Positions 35,451 to 46,839 of a stretch of 64,000 nt of DNA are shown piece after piece. The notes under the pieces are model-generated. The model searched no databases and was not told the DNA's origin. It saw nothing but the letters and a program-made list of their open reading frames with translations. A program made the position numbers and the translations under genes. This DNA is from Isoetes taiwanensis (Eukaryota; Streptophyta; Lycopodiopsida; Isoetales; Isoetaceae), in the NCBI GenBank assembly GCA_021234155.1, contig JAJEKV010000079.1, positions 1,047,395 to 1,111,394 of the forward strand. The letters run 5' to 3'. Numbering within the stretch: the first letter of the stretch is position 1; each line of letters begins with the position of its first letter.

Positions 35451-36004
35451 TATATTTATCGGTAGAGTTTGCCTATATAATGTATGAAGCGAGGGGTCTT
35501 CGGAATGTCTCCTTTCATGATAAATTATGGTTATCAATGCCTTACTCCACATGGCACAACCAGTGTCGAAAGTGGAGGTTTCTCAACAACTCCTCACGGA
35601 GATGCAAGCTTTTACCTCGAGAAGTGCGTGGTTACTTGTTAGGCTGCCTTGATCGTCAAAAGAGTGTAGCGGATAAGCCCGCGAGAACCCCACGAGTCTT
35701 CGGGGAGGGTGAATTGGTTTGGCTTAAGATTAAGGTAAAACAAGCCAAGCTTAAGATTAGTAGCGCAAGAAGTTGGCACCCGGATGGGCTGGACCGTTCA
35801 AGATCGAGCGTATTGGGGAGCAAGCATATCGCTTGGACTTGCCACCCAGCAAAATCCACAAGGTTTTCATGTGAGTCTTCTAAAAGCAGCACACCCTTGA
35901 TCCGAGGAGGAGGTTTTGGAAACCCCAACCCTCCTGGAAATGAAGGAAGCAGCTAGAGATAGTGCACGAAGCTCTTCTTGATCGAGCTTATAAAAGCAGA
36001 CCGG

Positions 36005-36105
36005 GAGGACTCAAATGTTACAATACTTGGTCAAATGGAAACACTTGCCGTGGAGGATGCTAAGTGGGTGATGCAAAGCAGATCTTGAGAAGCACTATCC
36101 GGTTT
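36005..36105 (+). pseudogene. Chromodomain remnant at integrase C-terminus
   Basis: The frame reads YLVKWKHLP, then VEDAKWV, and DLEKHYP near 36,080. This is the chromodomain pattern that places the element among the chromoviruses, where it guides integration to particular chromatin. It lies about 660 bp before the polypurine tract. Confidence 0.75.
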
Positions 36106-36753
36106 CATGCGCGAATCTCAAGGCCGCACCATCAGCGATGCTATCAACCCCGCTCCCGTGGTAAGCTTGAAGACTTGATTGGCCCAGGGAATCGGTAGAG
36201 GGTAGATGCATCGTAGTTAACAACGATTCACCAGATGATGGGATCACCTTAGTGTTCCTTAGGGCGTGGTGTATCTTTGTCAATGTGGACCACGACCACG
36301 AGCGGCTTGTCAAGCATGTACTTCCTTACGCCGCAATGAATTGCGAACCATAGGCATGATAGGTTCCTTGTAGATAAATTTTCTTTCATTTCTTCTAGGG
36401 GTGGACCCTTCAACCACAACCTAATTATTTTATCATACGGTGATATATTAACATATGCGGGCCGGTTGAAGCGATATGTGACCTTGTCCATGTTAGAGGG
36501 TTCCTGATGACCGATTTCTTTGCTTTATGTTATCTACATGTTCTGTTTGTTGTTCCACTCATGTTGATCTTGGACTTTGGTCCTTGCACTTTATAATTAT
36601 GATAAGTATCTGAAGGCGCACTTTGGTGCTTAAAAGCATTGTAAACTTGAAAGTTTTAATATATTACCTTACGAAATAAGGAATTCCCTTCCTTCAAAGT
36701 GTCATTTATTATATTTGTATCTAACCCCAATCTTTGAGGGCGGCATTATTTCT

Positions 36754-36763
36754 AAGGAGGGAA
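36754..36763 (+). other. Polypurine tract
   Basis: AAGGAGGGAA ends at the first base before the 3' LTR, the expected plus-strand priming site. Confidence 0.9.
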
Positions 36764-38384
36764 TGTGGCGTTCCAAGTATTTATCACGGTATAAGTATAA
36801 ATCGTGGACCGCCTGCACCAGTATAGATCGCCACCATGGGGTATGGGAACCTAGGGGGTTGACTTAAAAGGGATTAAATTAGCTATGCTAATTTAATTAT
36901 TAAGAATAATAACCTATAACTAAGGAACTAATATTTAAAAAGCCATAATTAAGTTAATTATGGTTTGGGAAGGCGTGCCGTGGCCACCCTCGATTAGCTA
37001 ACATGGTAATACTAATTGGGATCAATAAGGTGGATCACCACCCCATATCAGCCACAACTCACCTTGGCGGTGGAAGCCACCCTTGTGACCCGGTGGCGCC
37101 ACCTTGAGCAGTTGGGCGCCACCCATACATCCGCAGTGAACACCAAGACCAAGAAGATGGAAATCCCCAATGACAGCGGGTCCGGCAGAAACACAAGTGG
37201 GTGGCTAGTGTAGTGGTGAATTCTAGGATAAGCCCCTTTTGGGCACCTTTTGGGTTGTTGGTCTGTTCTCTCGTGTTTTACTGTAGGAACTAACCCTTGA
37301 TTGTAAAGGTAAGTTCTCTTTATATTACGATTCTGGGATTGCTTTCAAAGGATGGACTGATGGTTCTTTGCCTAGTATCATTAAAAAATGGGGAATTAAG
37401 GGGGTAGAGACCTCGAGCCCATTTATTGTAGTATGCTCCTAGATAGAGCCCTATTATCCCAATAATGCGGCTGTGCACAAGAGCCCACCGGGTCTTAGAT
37501 GCTATGGGTGGCTTAGCACGATAAGGAACACGGTGGTGAAGTGGAGGTGGGGTCTTGCCGCGAACATAAAAGGCTCTGAGACTCCCTCTGGTGAGCTAGG
37601 CCTGATGGCCCAGGTCCGCGTAGAGGGGCGGGTATGGAGTCCGACACTCCACGGGTGTAGTGGTGTGACCCATATGGGGCACCTGCACTTTGAGTAGATT
37701 TAGGGTGAGTAAAAAATTCCGGGGATGCGGATCGCGGGGGTCGCTGATGCGGCCGCGTATTCTCTAAAGCTCACCCATGGAACCACTGTGATTACGGAAG
37801 GGGCGCTTCCACGACACCCTCATCGGACCGGGGCTTCATGAACCACAGGTAGGCTCGGCGAGGGTGATGCCTCGAGCCTTGCGTCTCAGAAGGCTATAAG
37901 CGAAAGCCATAAGCGTGGATTGACCCATCTGCAAAGTGTGCAGGGGGGGCGGATGGAAGCGGACAACCCTAGCCGATGTTCTATGCCGCCAGCGCCATGC
38001 CAAGACTCGGTCTGCTGATCTCTTGAGGCCCAACCGTCAGTCGATCCTCACTGGAGTCTGAGCCGGGGTAGAACCTGAGGTTTGGGGTGTTTTCCTAGGT
38101 TTAGATGCATATTCTTTGCCGTTGGTATTTGGATGGATATGCCACCCTTAATGGTGGTTATTTATATGTGATTTATCTTTGTGTGCTAACCCTTGTATTC
38201 ATGCTTCATGACGTAGAAGCCCATTGAAGCGTGGGCGAATGACCCTTCTGTGTCCTTCACTTGGCGTCTTATTATAGGCGGCCCGAGTCAAGCGGAGGGC
38301 CACAACATAACAAGTTGGTTGCCATGGGAGGAAAGTCCCCGTATGTATCTGGTAGAAGTGGGTATATATGTTCGAGGCGTCACA
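36764..38384 (+). repeat. 3' LTR
   Basis: It begins TGTGGCGTTCCAAG and ends GGCGTCACA, followed by CCTGT. It is collinear with the 5' LTR apart from the latter's tandem duplication. Differences include many one- to three-base indels in GC-rich stretches. Confidence 0.92.
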
Positions 38385-38389
38385 CCTGT

Positions 38390-39958
38390 CCTTCACTTTC
38401 CTCACAAATGGAGGCTTCAATGCATGGAAAGCTGAGAATGAGATCTCGAATTTTGGATTATCCCTTCTAAACCTTTCATGGAATGCACACTGATGTAAAA
38501 AAAAATGCAATCAATACCTTATAAGCAATAACAAAGCAACTAGCACCTCAGTTTCTTCCAAAAAATGTAGAGGATGCAGGTACTTTTTACCTGGGGCTTC
38601 CCAAATCTTTATCACATGCTTCTTGCATGGTGAAACTCGAGAGTGAATTGTCCAGAAATCTGTAACTACCTTTTGTTCCTTCCTACTAAACTTATCAAAC
38701 CTGCTTTTCCTCTTGAACATTGACCAGGGTCCATCTCCAATTTCAGGCTTTGCTACTCTCCCTACGTCTTCTTTTTTTGCCACATACCTTCTATTTAAGT
38801 TCAAACATTTGGAAGTTCCCAAGCAGTTTGTCCCACTATCAACAGCAAACACTATGGCAGAGTTCCTTGCTATAAGCACATCTGTGGATCGGTCAAGCTT
38901 ATGTTTGGACAAGGAATTCCTCAAATTATCTACTATCTGAGTCATTGTTGCTACTTCCTTTAATTTTAAAACTTCCCACTCTGGTAACGGCTTAGCAGCA
39001 CCCTGAAGCACCTCTTTCCTATCTTTTTCTGAGTTCCTATGACATACCTCATTAGCATAGTTAGCAATTAGACAATTGTTGTTTTCTTCTTTTAGTCAAT
39101 CCATTATGGTTCATCATTTCTGGCAATGGTTTTTGATACTTGATATTCTCAGATTCTGCATCAGCTTCCCTACCCTTCTTTCATGCTCTTTGCTGTTTTC
39201 TTTTAAGTGCACTGATATTCCTATAGACTGTCAGTAAATCTTCTTTGCAAGAAGTACGCTGATCTGCATGACATGTACAAGTTACACTGTTTTAGAATAT
39301 TATACCAGAAAGCATGACGTTCAAGAAAAAGCCAACTAACCTGTTTCAAGAGTGCTTTGCACCTGCTAATGTTGGATTTGAAGCTCACATTCTGCACAAT
39401 GGCAAAGCAAAAAATAAAAAGAAAATCATGAAGTCTATTCTTCTTCAGTATGAAATTTAAGCAAACAATAGAAAAGAACTCCATTCAGTATTACCAGTAA
39501 CGGATTGAGTGTTTATATTTTCTTCTGAAGCACCTACATTATATACATAATCAACACCAAAATAATGAAGATCATCTTCTGCCCAATTAAAGGCATAAGG
39601 TTCATTTCCTTTGAACTGTATTTCTGTCGGATCCACTGTTCTATGAACCTCAAAAGCATCTGAAAGGTGAGAATAAAACAAGCACATTAGACAAATAGTA
39701 GAAGAAATTTATGAATTGGGCATGCAAACCTTGCATGCCATGGAGATGAATGTTTCTTTCATATTCTCTAACAATTTCTTCCGGATGCGCATCAGCACTA
39801 GAACTGTCAAAATTAATTGTTTCTGCTATGCGAGAGCATAACTGCAGAAATTGCTGAGATTGTTCTTGAAGATAGTGCAAACTGGATAGCAGATCGTTAG
39901 GATCAAAGCTAGAACCAAGCTTTGAAATGGAAGAAAGAAAAGCGCCTTCCCAATCCAT
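38390..39958 (-). pseudogene. DDE-type transposase-like gene, 5' part
   Basis: The start is chosen at MDWEGAFLSSISKLG (39,958), the first Met in the frame of a clean exon. Exons run 39,958-39,730, 39,659-39,495 (VDPTEIQFKGNEPYAFNWAE), 39,391-39,341 (NVSFKSNISRCKALLKQ), about 39,262-38,547 (DQRTSCKEDLLTVYRNIS, later WSMFKRKSRFDKFSRKEQ) and 38,489 onward (CAFHERFRRDNPKF, ISFSAFHALKPPFVRK). The last is cut by the retrotransposon at 38,390 and resumes at 25,045 with ETCCCVYHMRLDLVRQALNK and a Cys/His-rich stretch. The fourth exon has at least two frame changes. An upstream acceptor near 39,975 hints at a 5' non-coding exon. Confidence 0.68.
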
Positions 39959-40354
39959 CCGAGTTTGAAAACATCTGAAAAGAATCAGAAAGCAATTCGA
40001 AACAAGAAAATGGAGACTAAGGCCGCCAATTCCAAATTCGAAAAAGGAATCAAGCACCAGCATAATCGGGATTGATGACATGGCTAGCAAATCGACCGCA
40101 CCTCAGCAAGAAATTGATGATCAACCGTTCCGGAAGCTCGGACCCATGGCGGGTGAAAATTTGGCGGGTGAGGGAAATTGGATGAAGGGCATGTGAAGGG
40201 CGGTAAAAGGGTAATCAGCACCCGATCAGCACCCTGTGTCGCGACATCATGTGACGCGCTCAATTGTACATCTCGATTAAAAAAACACCCATTGGGCTTC
40301 AAAACCAGCAGGCGTGATTCTGGTGTGCAAGGCCCTCAAGAACAGCCCTCTTCG

Positions 40355-41335
40355 CTGCTTTGAAGGGATGGCCAGTATTGCATGAAGGATGTTGGCAAGG
40401 TCCACTATGTTTGCCATCTGCATAACATCACCGAGTCTGTCATTGAGAAGGGAAAAGGCCTGTATTTGAGGTGAGGGACTGGTGATATGAAGAGCCTTGC
40501 TGTTCTAGACAATAAGAACATTTTAAATAGAGCTGCACACTTTGTCAATTACCATGCCAGCTTGTTGTATACCTTGGCTAGAATGATCCGATCTGGAAAG
40601 TTTTCTCTCTCTATCTCGTGAATTATACCTTCAAACGCAGCTCACATCAATGAGCACCGGGTTCGAGCAGCTTGGAGGGTTTTGCTGAACCCCAGCCACT
40701 GCATGCCCTCCGACATGAGGACCATCTTATTTGGGCTGTCAGTTGGGTTTGTGCCAGTGGAGAGGAATGGGCCTGGCCGCATGCGTTATCGGGATGACAC
40801 CATTCCTGCTGATGAGGATGATAACAATTTTGAGGATATACATGATCCTTCTTACAGTGTTGTTCATTGTACAGTTCAAATTGCAGTTTTTTTGTTTTCA
40901 TGTGTTTCTTTGGTGTACAGCTGTAGGAGTAATGGAGGGTGATCCGGACCCGATTGGTGGTGTACAGCAGCCAGTTCTATCCTTGCCAGAATCTTTGATT
41001 TCTTCTAGCATTGATGCCGCTCATCTCGATCTTGTTGTGATCCAGCTGAACCGAAGGCAGTTTTCTCTACTCAAGAGTTTGGTAGCAATGTGATCCAGGT
41101 GGTTACTGAGGCATATATGATAGCAGCATCACTCCGTGTGCTTAGGCGGCAGCTCAGGGCATTCTATATGTCCATTGATAGTGCCATAGCTATTGTGGAG
41201 TGGGAGCACACAGGTGTCCCGATTAATGGGCTGCGGCTCTCATATGAGCCTCGCGGGGAGCCTTGCTTGTCTGCGGCGATCACGTTAGTTTTGATCGCGG
41301 TGATAAGGCATGCCCTTGAGTGGTATTTGCTATGA
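40355..41335 (+). CDS. Unrecognised coding remnants
   Basis: Plus-strand protein-like pieces occur in sequence: GKVHYVCHLHNITESVIEKG near 40,393-40,455, INEHRVRAAWRVLLNPSHC at 40,647-40,702, FVPVERNGPGRMRYRDD near 40,750-40,800, and 41,090-41,335 ending in a hydrophobic stretch (SAAITLVLIAVIRHALEWY). Stops separate them. I recognise no family; they may be exons of a decayed gene or transposon. Confidence 0.3.
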
Positions 41336-41339
41336 ACTA

Positions 41340-42440
41340 GTGTTTGATTTGTCCTTGTGCTTTGTTATCTATGTTTTTGTATTTACATGTGAACTTGTGA
41401 CCTCCCCTTCATGTGGACGTCTACGGTAGTGCTTGCAGGAGCATGCTTCTACTGGGGAGCTCAACTTCCTTGGCTTAGTTAAGTCTCCTTCAATACATTG
41501 TACAGTTTGGTTTTAGGTGATGTATAGTTGTGCTAAAATTAAGTGTCGTTGGTTGTATGCATGTGAACATGCTGCTCATCTGAAATCATTTCTTATTGCT
41601 GTTGGTCCGAAATTATTCCAAAGTCATTTATTATTACTGTTTGACAAAGGTGCTAACTTGTTTGCTGTATTAGTGGGCTTCGGCCCTTGGGCATAGCAGC
41701 CATCCCTTCTATGGGATGACTGTTATGCTTGGATGAGCATGGGAATCATGCTGGGGTTCAAACTCCCCAAGCTCATAGGAATTTGATGCTCGCATATGTT
41801 GTGGGAATATTCTGTTGTCATACATATGGGACCATGGATGGTTTTCGGTTGGAGGGATAAGTCAAATGCTATGAGAGGGAAGGCCCAATCTAATGGTCAA
41901 AAAAATTCGATAGACACCCCAAACTTTCCTGACTTTGGTTTGCAAAGTCTTGGTCGTGGGCCAGGTTATGAACTCCCATGCTCTCTTGCATCACATAAGT
42001 TGGACAAGCGTGCCTTTCATCAGACATATCGTTCATTGCAAGAGGAGGAAATCCGTGGCGCATTGACACCTCGGTAGGCTAGTTCTTCGTGATGCATATG
42101 ACAAAAGTTCAAGGCTGTATTTTAAGTTCTTTCCTTCCTTTCCCTCTGTAATGGGTCTGAGTCGAACACTTTTGTCTGATTATTCTATGAATGGATGGAG
42201 CATTGAAACACGTTAATACTCGATCCACTGAGTGATTTCAGCAACTTTAAGATGAGTTAATTGCTTCTGTAACTTACAGCAAGAACAAACCGCATGTGGA
42301 TGTCAAGGGAGAAGTTTGGATCAGAACAAGGGCATTGGGGTGTTACAAACCCCTTACCCGAGATCTTTTCCTTGAAATCGAGTTTGTGCCAGCACATAGA
42401 ATGTCGCTTAAAATGGCACCATGGAATGAAATGGCAATTT
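41340..42440. other. Intergenic, upstream of the PPR gene
   Basis: Near 41,755-41,770 a GGGTTCAAACTCCCC stretch resembles a pol III B-box, and GGGGTGTTACA near 42,337 resembles the end of many plant LTRs. Neither is supported by further structure. The last few hundred bases may hold the PPR promoter and leader. Confidence 0.3.
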
Positions 42441-42444
42441 CGAA

Positions 42445-44439
42445 TTGTTAGATTACACAGTAATTACTGCTACCATCATTACCAGCATGGTACTGAAAAG
42501 AGATGCCAAGGAAGGCGCCCTTGCTTTCTTCACGTCGTGCTTGAGAAGATGTAGTGGTGCAAAGGATCTGTCAGAAGGTAAGCATATTCATGATCGTATT
42601 GTAAAATGTGGATTGGATGGAAATCGTTTCTTAGCAAATTTCCTTGTTCAAATGTATGGAAAATGTGGAGCATTGGATGATGCTCGCTGTGTTTTTGACA
42701 AAATTCGCCAAAAGAATTGTATCTCGTGGAACATAATGTTATCAACTTATGCACAACATGGAAGGGTAGACAATGCCTTGGAGCTTTTTAAGCAAATACC
42801 CCAAAAGTCTGTAGTTTCATGGAATGCCATGGTTGGAGCTTATGCACATAGTGGGTTGCTTCAAGAAGCTCTCCAACTTTTCAGGGAAATGCCTTCCCGT
42901 GATTCAGTTTCCTGGAACACAGTGATCTCAGCTTATGCCCAACATGGGAAATTCAAGGAAGCTCTGCAGCTCTTTACAGAAATGCCTCAGAAAAATGTAG
43001 TTTCATGGACAACTTTGCTTTCCATGTACGCACAAAGTGGACAGCTCAATGATGCCCTTGAGATCTTCAATAAAATGCCCGAACAGAACGTGGTTTCTTG
43101 GAATGTGATGCTTGCAGCGTATATAGAACATGGGTGTCTTGATGAAGCCTCAGGGCTCTTTTTGAAAATGCCCCAGAGAAATGTAGCTTCTTGGACTTTG
43201 ATGATCACAGGTTATAGCCAACATGGGCTGCTAAAAGAGGCTTCTCAAATGTTTGCTGAAATCCCTGATCCTGATGTGGTTTCTTGGAATGCCATTATTG
43301 CTGCTTATGCTCAGCATGGACATCTTGAACGTGCTTTGTGCTACTTTAACCGGATGCCCAACCGGAATTCTGTGTCTTGGAATACAATGATTGTAGCTTA
43401 TGTTCAGCATGAACAGCTTGATAATGCCCTCAGGCTCTTCAAAATTATGCCACAACCTGATGTGATCACATGGAATGCTATAGTTACTGGTTATGTTCAA
43501 CAGGGTAACCTGGAGGACGCCTTCAATGTTTTCAAGCAAACACCACAACGAGATGTGGTATCCTGGAATTCCATGCTAGCAGGCTTTATTCAGCATGGAC
43601 AGCTTGAACAAGCCTCCCAAATGTTTCAGGAAATGGCTGAAAAAGATGTGATATCGTGGAATACAATGATATCAGCATATGCTCAACGTGGACTCTTTAA
43701 TGAAGCCCTAAATCTTCTGCAAGATATGCCTGAACCAGATGTAGTTTCATGGAATTCCTTGATTTCTGCTTACATTCAGCATGGACAATCAACAGAGGCC
43801 TTACAACTTTTTTGGCAACTACAACTGAAATGCTTGAATGCAGACAGTGCTACATTTATTAATGTCCTTAATGCATGTTCCTGTTTGTCAGCATTAAGCT
43901 TGGCTAAATGGATGCATGCCACCATCATCAACCGTGGATTTGAATTAGATGTCAATATAAAGAACTTGCTTATCCATACGTATGCAAGATGTGGAAGCAT
44001 CATAGATGCAAATGAGCTATTTGACAGAATGCGTAATAGAGATGTAATATCTTGGAGTGCAATAATTGCAGGCTATGCCTTACATGGACATGGAATTAAA
44101 GTGTTGGAGATCCTTAAACAGATGCAGAATGAGGGGATTCTTCCCGGCGAGGCTACTTTTCTTAGCGTCATTACAGCTTGTAGCCATGCTGGCCTTATTG
44201 ATGAAGGCTTCCATTACTGTGTGTCTCCTTACAGGGAGCATAATCTGACACCAACCTTAGAGCAGTATAATTGCAGGATTGATCTTCTTGGACGTGCTGG
44301 AATGCTTGATGAGGCAGAGGATACAATTCATAGTTTGCCTTTCCAACCTGATGATATTGCATGGGCAGTGTTGCTTAGTTCATGCAGACTTCATGGTGGT
44401 ATGCAGCAAAGAAGTGTGCTGAGTTTCATTCAATCATAG
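42445..44439 (+). CDS. Pentatricopeptide repeat protein, long S-motif run, truncated E region
   Basis: An uninterrupted 664-codon frame with no intron. After an N-terminal region (LAFFTSCLRRC, then KCGALDDARCVFDKI), 11 consecutive 31-residue motifs follow from about residue 92 to 432, each like VVSWNAMVGAYAHSG followed by LQLFREMP. Next come a longer L-type motif and further L/S units, then an E-like start (DLLGRAGMLDEAEDTI and WAVLLSSCRLHGG) that ends abruptly at FIQS. PPR proteins of this PLS type bind organelle RNA one base per motif, usually for C-to-U editing, splicing or stability. The usual E2 and DYW deaminase are absent, so catalysis would need a partner. The first Met lacks an obvious transit peptide; a start in an upstream exon or another Met (42,487) is possible. 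It looks intact and translated. Confidence 0.9.
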   Translation: MLDYTVITATIITSMVLKRDAKEGALAFFTSCLRRCSGAKDLSEGKHIHDRIVKCGLDGNRFLANFLVQMYGKCGALDDARCVFDKIRQKNCISWNIMLSTYAQHGRVDNALELFKQIPQKSVVSWNAMVGAYAHSGLLQEALQLFREMPSRDSVSWNTVISAYAQHGKFKEALQLFTEMPQKNVVSWTTLLSMYAQSGQLNDALEIFNKMPEQNVVSWNVMLAAYIEHGCLDEASGLFLKMPQRNVASWTLMITGYSQHGLLKEASQMFAEIPDPDVVSWNAIIAAYAQHGHLERALCYFNRMPNRNSVSWNTMIVAYVQHEQLDNALRLFKIMPQPDVITWNAIVTGYVQQGNLEDAFNVFKQTPQRDVVSWNSMLAGFIQHGQLEQASQMFQEMAEKDVISWNTMISAYAQRGLFNEALNLLQDMPEPDVVSWNSLISAYIQHGQSTEALQLFWQLQLKCLNADSATFINVLNACSCLSALSLAKWMHATIINRGFELDVNIKNLLIHTYARCGSIIDANELFDRMRNRDVISWSAIIAGYALHGHGIKVLEILKQMQNEGILPGEATFLSVITACSHAGLIDEGFHYCVSPYREHNLTPTLEQYNCRIDLLGRAGMLDEAEDTIHSLPFQPDDIAWAVLLSSCRLHGGMQQRSVLSFIQS

Positions 44440-45975
44440 AGATTTGTAAAAATAGAATCCTATGTTCAATCTAACTTTCTTTAAGAGATAGAATGAGCAC
44501 CAAGCATGCAGAGTTGGGGCAGTTTGAGTACGAAAGGACCCATTAGAGGTGGTTGACAAGGTCTAAGAAATGCCCAAAAGATATGTTCTTTTATGTAAAG
44601 CTTAACTAATTTGTTTTGCCTGGTATCTAGTTACTACTTCAGTTGCAATTCTGACATATGGCATTGTTGTGCAGGATGTACAATCTTTGAAAGAAATGGA
44701 CTTCTTGATTTCCAGACCTGACAATCTTAATGGAATGCGACATATGCATTCTATACTAGGCAAATTCATGTCTTATTTGAGTTGTCGGATGCAATTTATC
44801 TAAGAGGTAAAGATTGAACATATTGCCCTTGATTATTAGTATCACAGCTGCCATTTCATTTTATAATACAATGCCATATGCAACTTGCTTTGCTTAGGCC
44901 TAGCAAGGAATTCACAGTCGTATTGCCCTGTGGATGACAGATGGTACTTCAGAAATGCACATGGAGGCTATTCTTTAACTGCAGGGCAGTCTCAGGCATT
45001 GGGTGGATAAAATCCTTACCCAAGCCTGAGGCTATCTATGTAGGGTCTTCCTCTGATTATTTGGCAATTGAGGCATGCGACTTAGAATCCCCCAACAGGT
45101 GCAATTCATCGTATAGCCTTCATTGGCTTGGCAAGTGTCAACTATATGTGGCAGTTGAGATGGGAAAAGACACTCCAAATTCAACCTTGTAAGACATGTT
45201 GAATGTGCAACGACTATGTGAAATCCAACATTTCTCTGCTTGTCCGTTGAAAAGAAGGAAACCTCTCCCTAGGCCTAAAATCTGTTTCTGTGGATATTGT
45301 TATCAGTTCAATGAAGCAGCTTCGTCACTCTCAATGCATGAAGAAGGGTCCTTTATCTTCCCTAATAGCCAGCAAATAGTTTACTTACTTAAGGTTGCTT
45401 GTAATGCATCTTCAATTTGGAAACAGCGTGGAGACAAAAAGCATTCGTATCAACCCCCACTAGTTGAGAACCTCATTTTGCAGTGGACAAGCCAGTGGGT
45501 AGCTTGAAACAACTGCAAACACTTATGATCATGCGGGACTTCAATTTTGTGAAATGAGTCATGTGAAACTCCTGGGGAGCTCGCCCATGCTACATCAGTC
45601 CAGGGGCCTCAGGGCACTAGGGACAATAATTCTATTCTATTCTATTCTATATTTTTGTATGGAAATACCTCTTATTTTCAAAGATGTTAATGAACAAGCT
45701 TTTACCAATTTCTCTCCAATTTCTCTTGCAAAGTAGTTGTCAGAGATTCTAAAGCTTGAAGTGGAAGAGGCTTTTGCTTAATTACATGTAAATGTTGTGT
45801 TCGGAGGGGATAAGATGTCCAGCTTATGTCTCTTGCATCATGTTTACTGGAGAAGAGAAAAAAAATGATTATTAGACTTCAAGATATTGTATGATCAAGC
45901 TATAAATCGCTCCAGGCGCATTTGTATGCCTCATTTCGTTGTTCATAAGCTACTGAAAATTTAATGAGAATCCAA
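44440..45975 (+). other. 3' flank of the PPR gene, no recognised gene
   Basis: I searched for a displaced E2/DYW continuation and saw none. Short frames at 44,941-45,192 and 45,196-45,507 have no recognised similarity. A short (TATTC)n tract lies near 45,631-45,650. Confidence 0.35.
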
Positions 45976-46357
45976 TTCTGTGACGTCCCATACTTCTTAT
46001 ACGATGCACATCATTATGGAAAACGGACATTCCCAGCGACAGCCAAGCCGGCGGGGCCATCCCCGACACCACTCTGGGTGGAATGAGCAGCAAGGGGAAG
46101 AGTGGATGTGTCATTCACCGAATCTCCGTCGATTAGACCTAAACTTGAGCGTGAATAACATGAGCACATAATACAATATATCAACACAATCACCTCGAAG
46201 GGTGAACACATCATGATCATCACATAAACAACAACATCAACATGAACAATTGCAACAAGGGAGATCCTGCCCAGGGCTCAGACTCAAGGGGGTTTGACTG
46301 ACGGCTTGGGCCTCCAGAAGTCATGCAGACAGAATTCATGGTTGGCTGGCATAAGAA

Positions 46358-46816
46358 CATAGCTGAGGGTAGTCCACACCATCCGCCCCTCCTGTGCACA
46401 CTTTGCAGAGTAGGTTGAAAAGTATTGGGATCGGGCCGTAGCACGCGTAGCCAAGGGGCTACTCTTGGGTTGCATCTCCCCGGCCAGATGAGGCGGGGAG
46501 GAGAGTCACCTCTCCTCCAGAGGCATGCATGCCCATCACAGGTGGCTAGAGGGCCACTGCCCTTATTCGACTTAACCTCATGGAAGGCGACGCATCGCCC
46601 CAAAGGTGTCGAGCTCATGCCTTGCCCACATGCAGTGGCAAGCCATTAAGCCTAGCTCACTAAGGTTCCTGGTAGGCTTTACACACCAGAGGAACTCTTC
46701 TGTGATGGGACAAGTCCCCCTTGTTCATCGGCCTAGCCCCTCCACCCACAACCAGGCGGGCTCCTTGTGCACAGGCCGCATGTATTTGGGAACTAGTAGG
46801 CTGTCTAGAGTCATCT
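46358..46816 (+). repeat. Dispersed 0.46-kb repeat, copy 1
   Basis: It shares ATAGCTGAGGGTAGTCCAC at the left, GAGAGTCACCTCTCCT in the middle and CTGTCTAGAGTCATCTGC at the right with 48,429-48,902, at high identity with small indels. Similarity stops abruptly at both ends. No consistent coding frame is conserved between copies. Confidence 0.85.
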
Positions 46817-46839
46817 GCTATAACATTCTATTTGATTAG

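Larger units (their letters stand above)
25046..38384 (+). mobile_element. Ty3/gypsy chromovirus-like LTR retrotransposon
   Basis: A full-length element with direct LTRs starting TGTGRCGTTCCAAG, a primer-binding site, gag and pol pieces in the order protease, reverse transcriptase, RNase H, integrase, chromodomain, a polypurine tract, and a 3' LTR ending in CA. The five bases CCTGT flank both sides (25,041-25,045 and 38,385-38,389), a textbook target-site duplication. Joining the flanks restores a transposase exon on the opposite strand (VRKVKDR followed by ETCCCVYHM). All open frames are broken, and the polymerase YLDD box reads FFGD, so the element is inactive. Confidence 0.93.

Noticed and set aside
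42987-44003. Minus-strand frames opposite the PPR gene
   Set aside because: They mirror the PPR repeat codons and are shadows of the plus-strand gene.
45979-46825. Solo LTR starting TGTGACGTCCC and ending TAACA
   Set aside because: The five bases on each side differ, and the second copy shares only the internal 0.46 kb with edges that do not match LTR ends.
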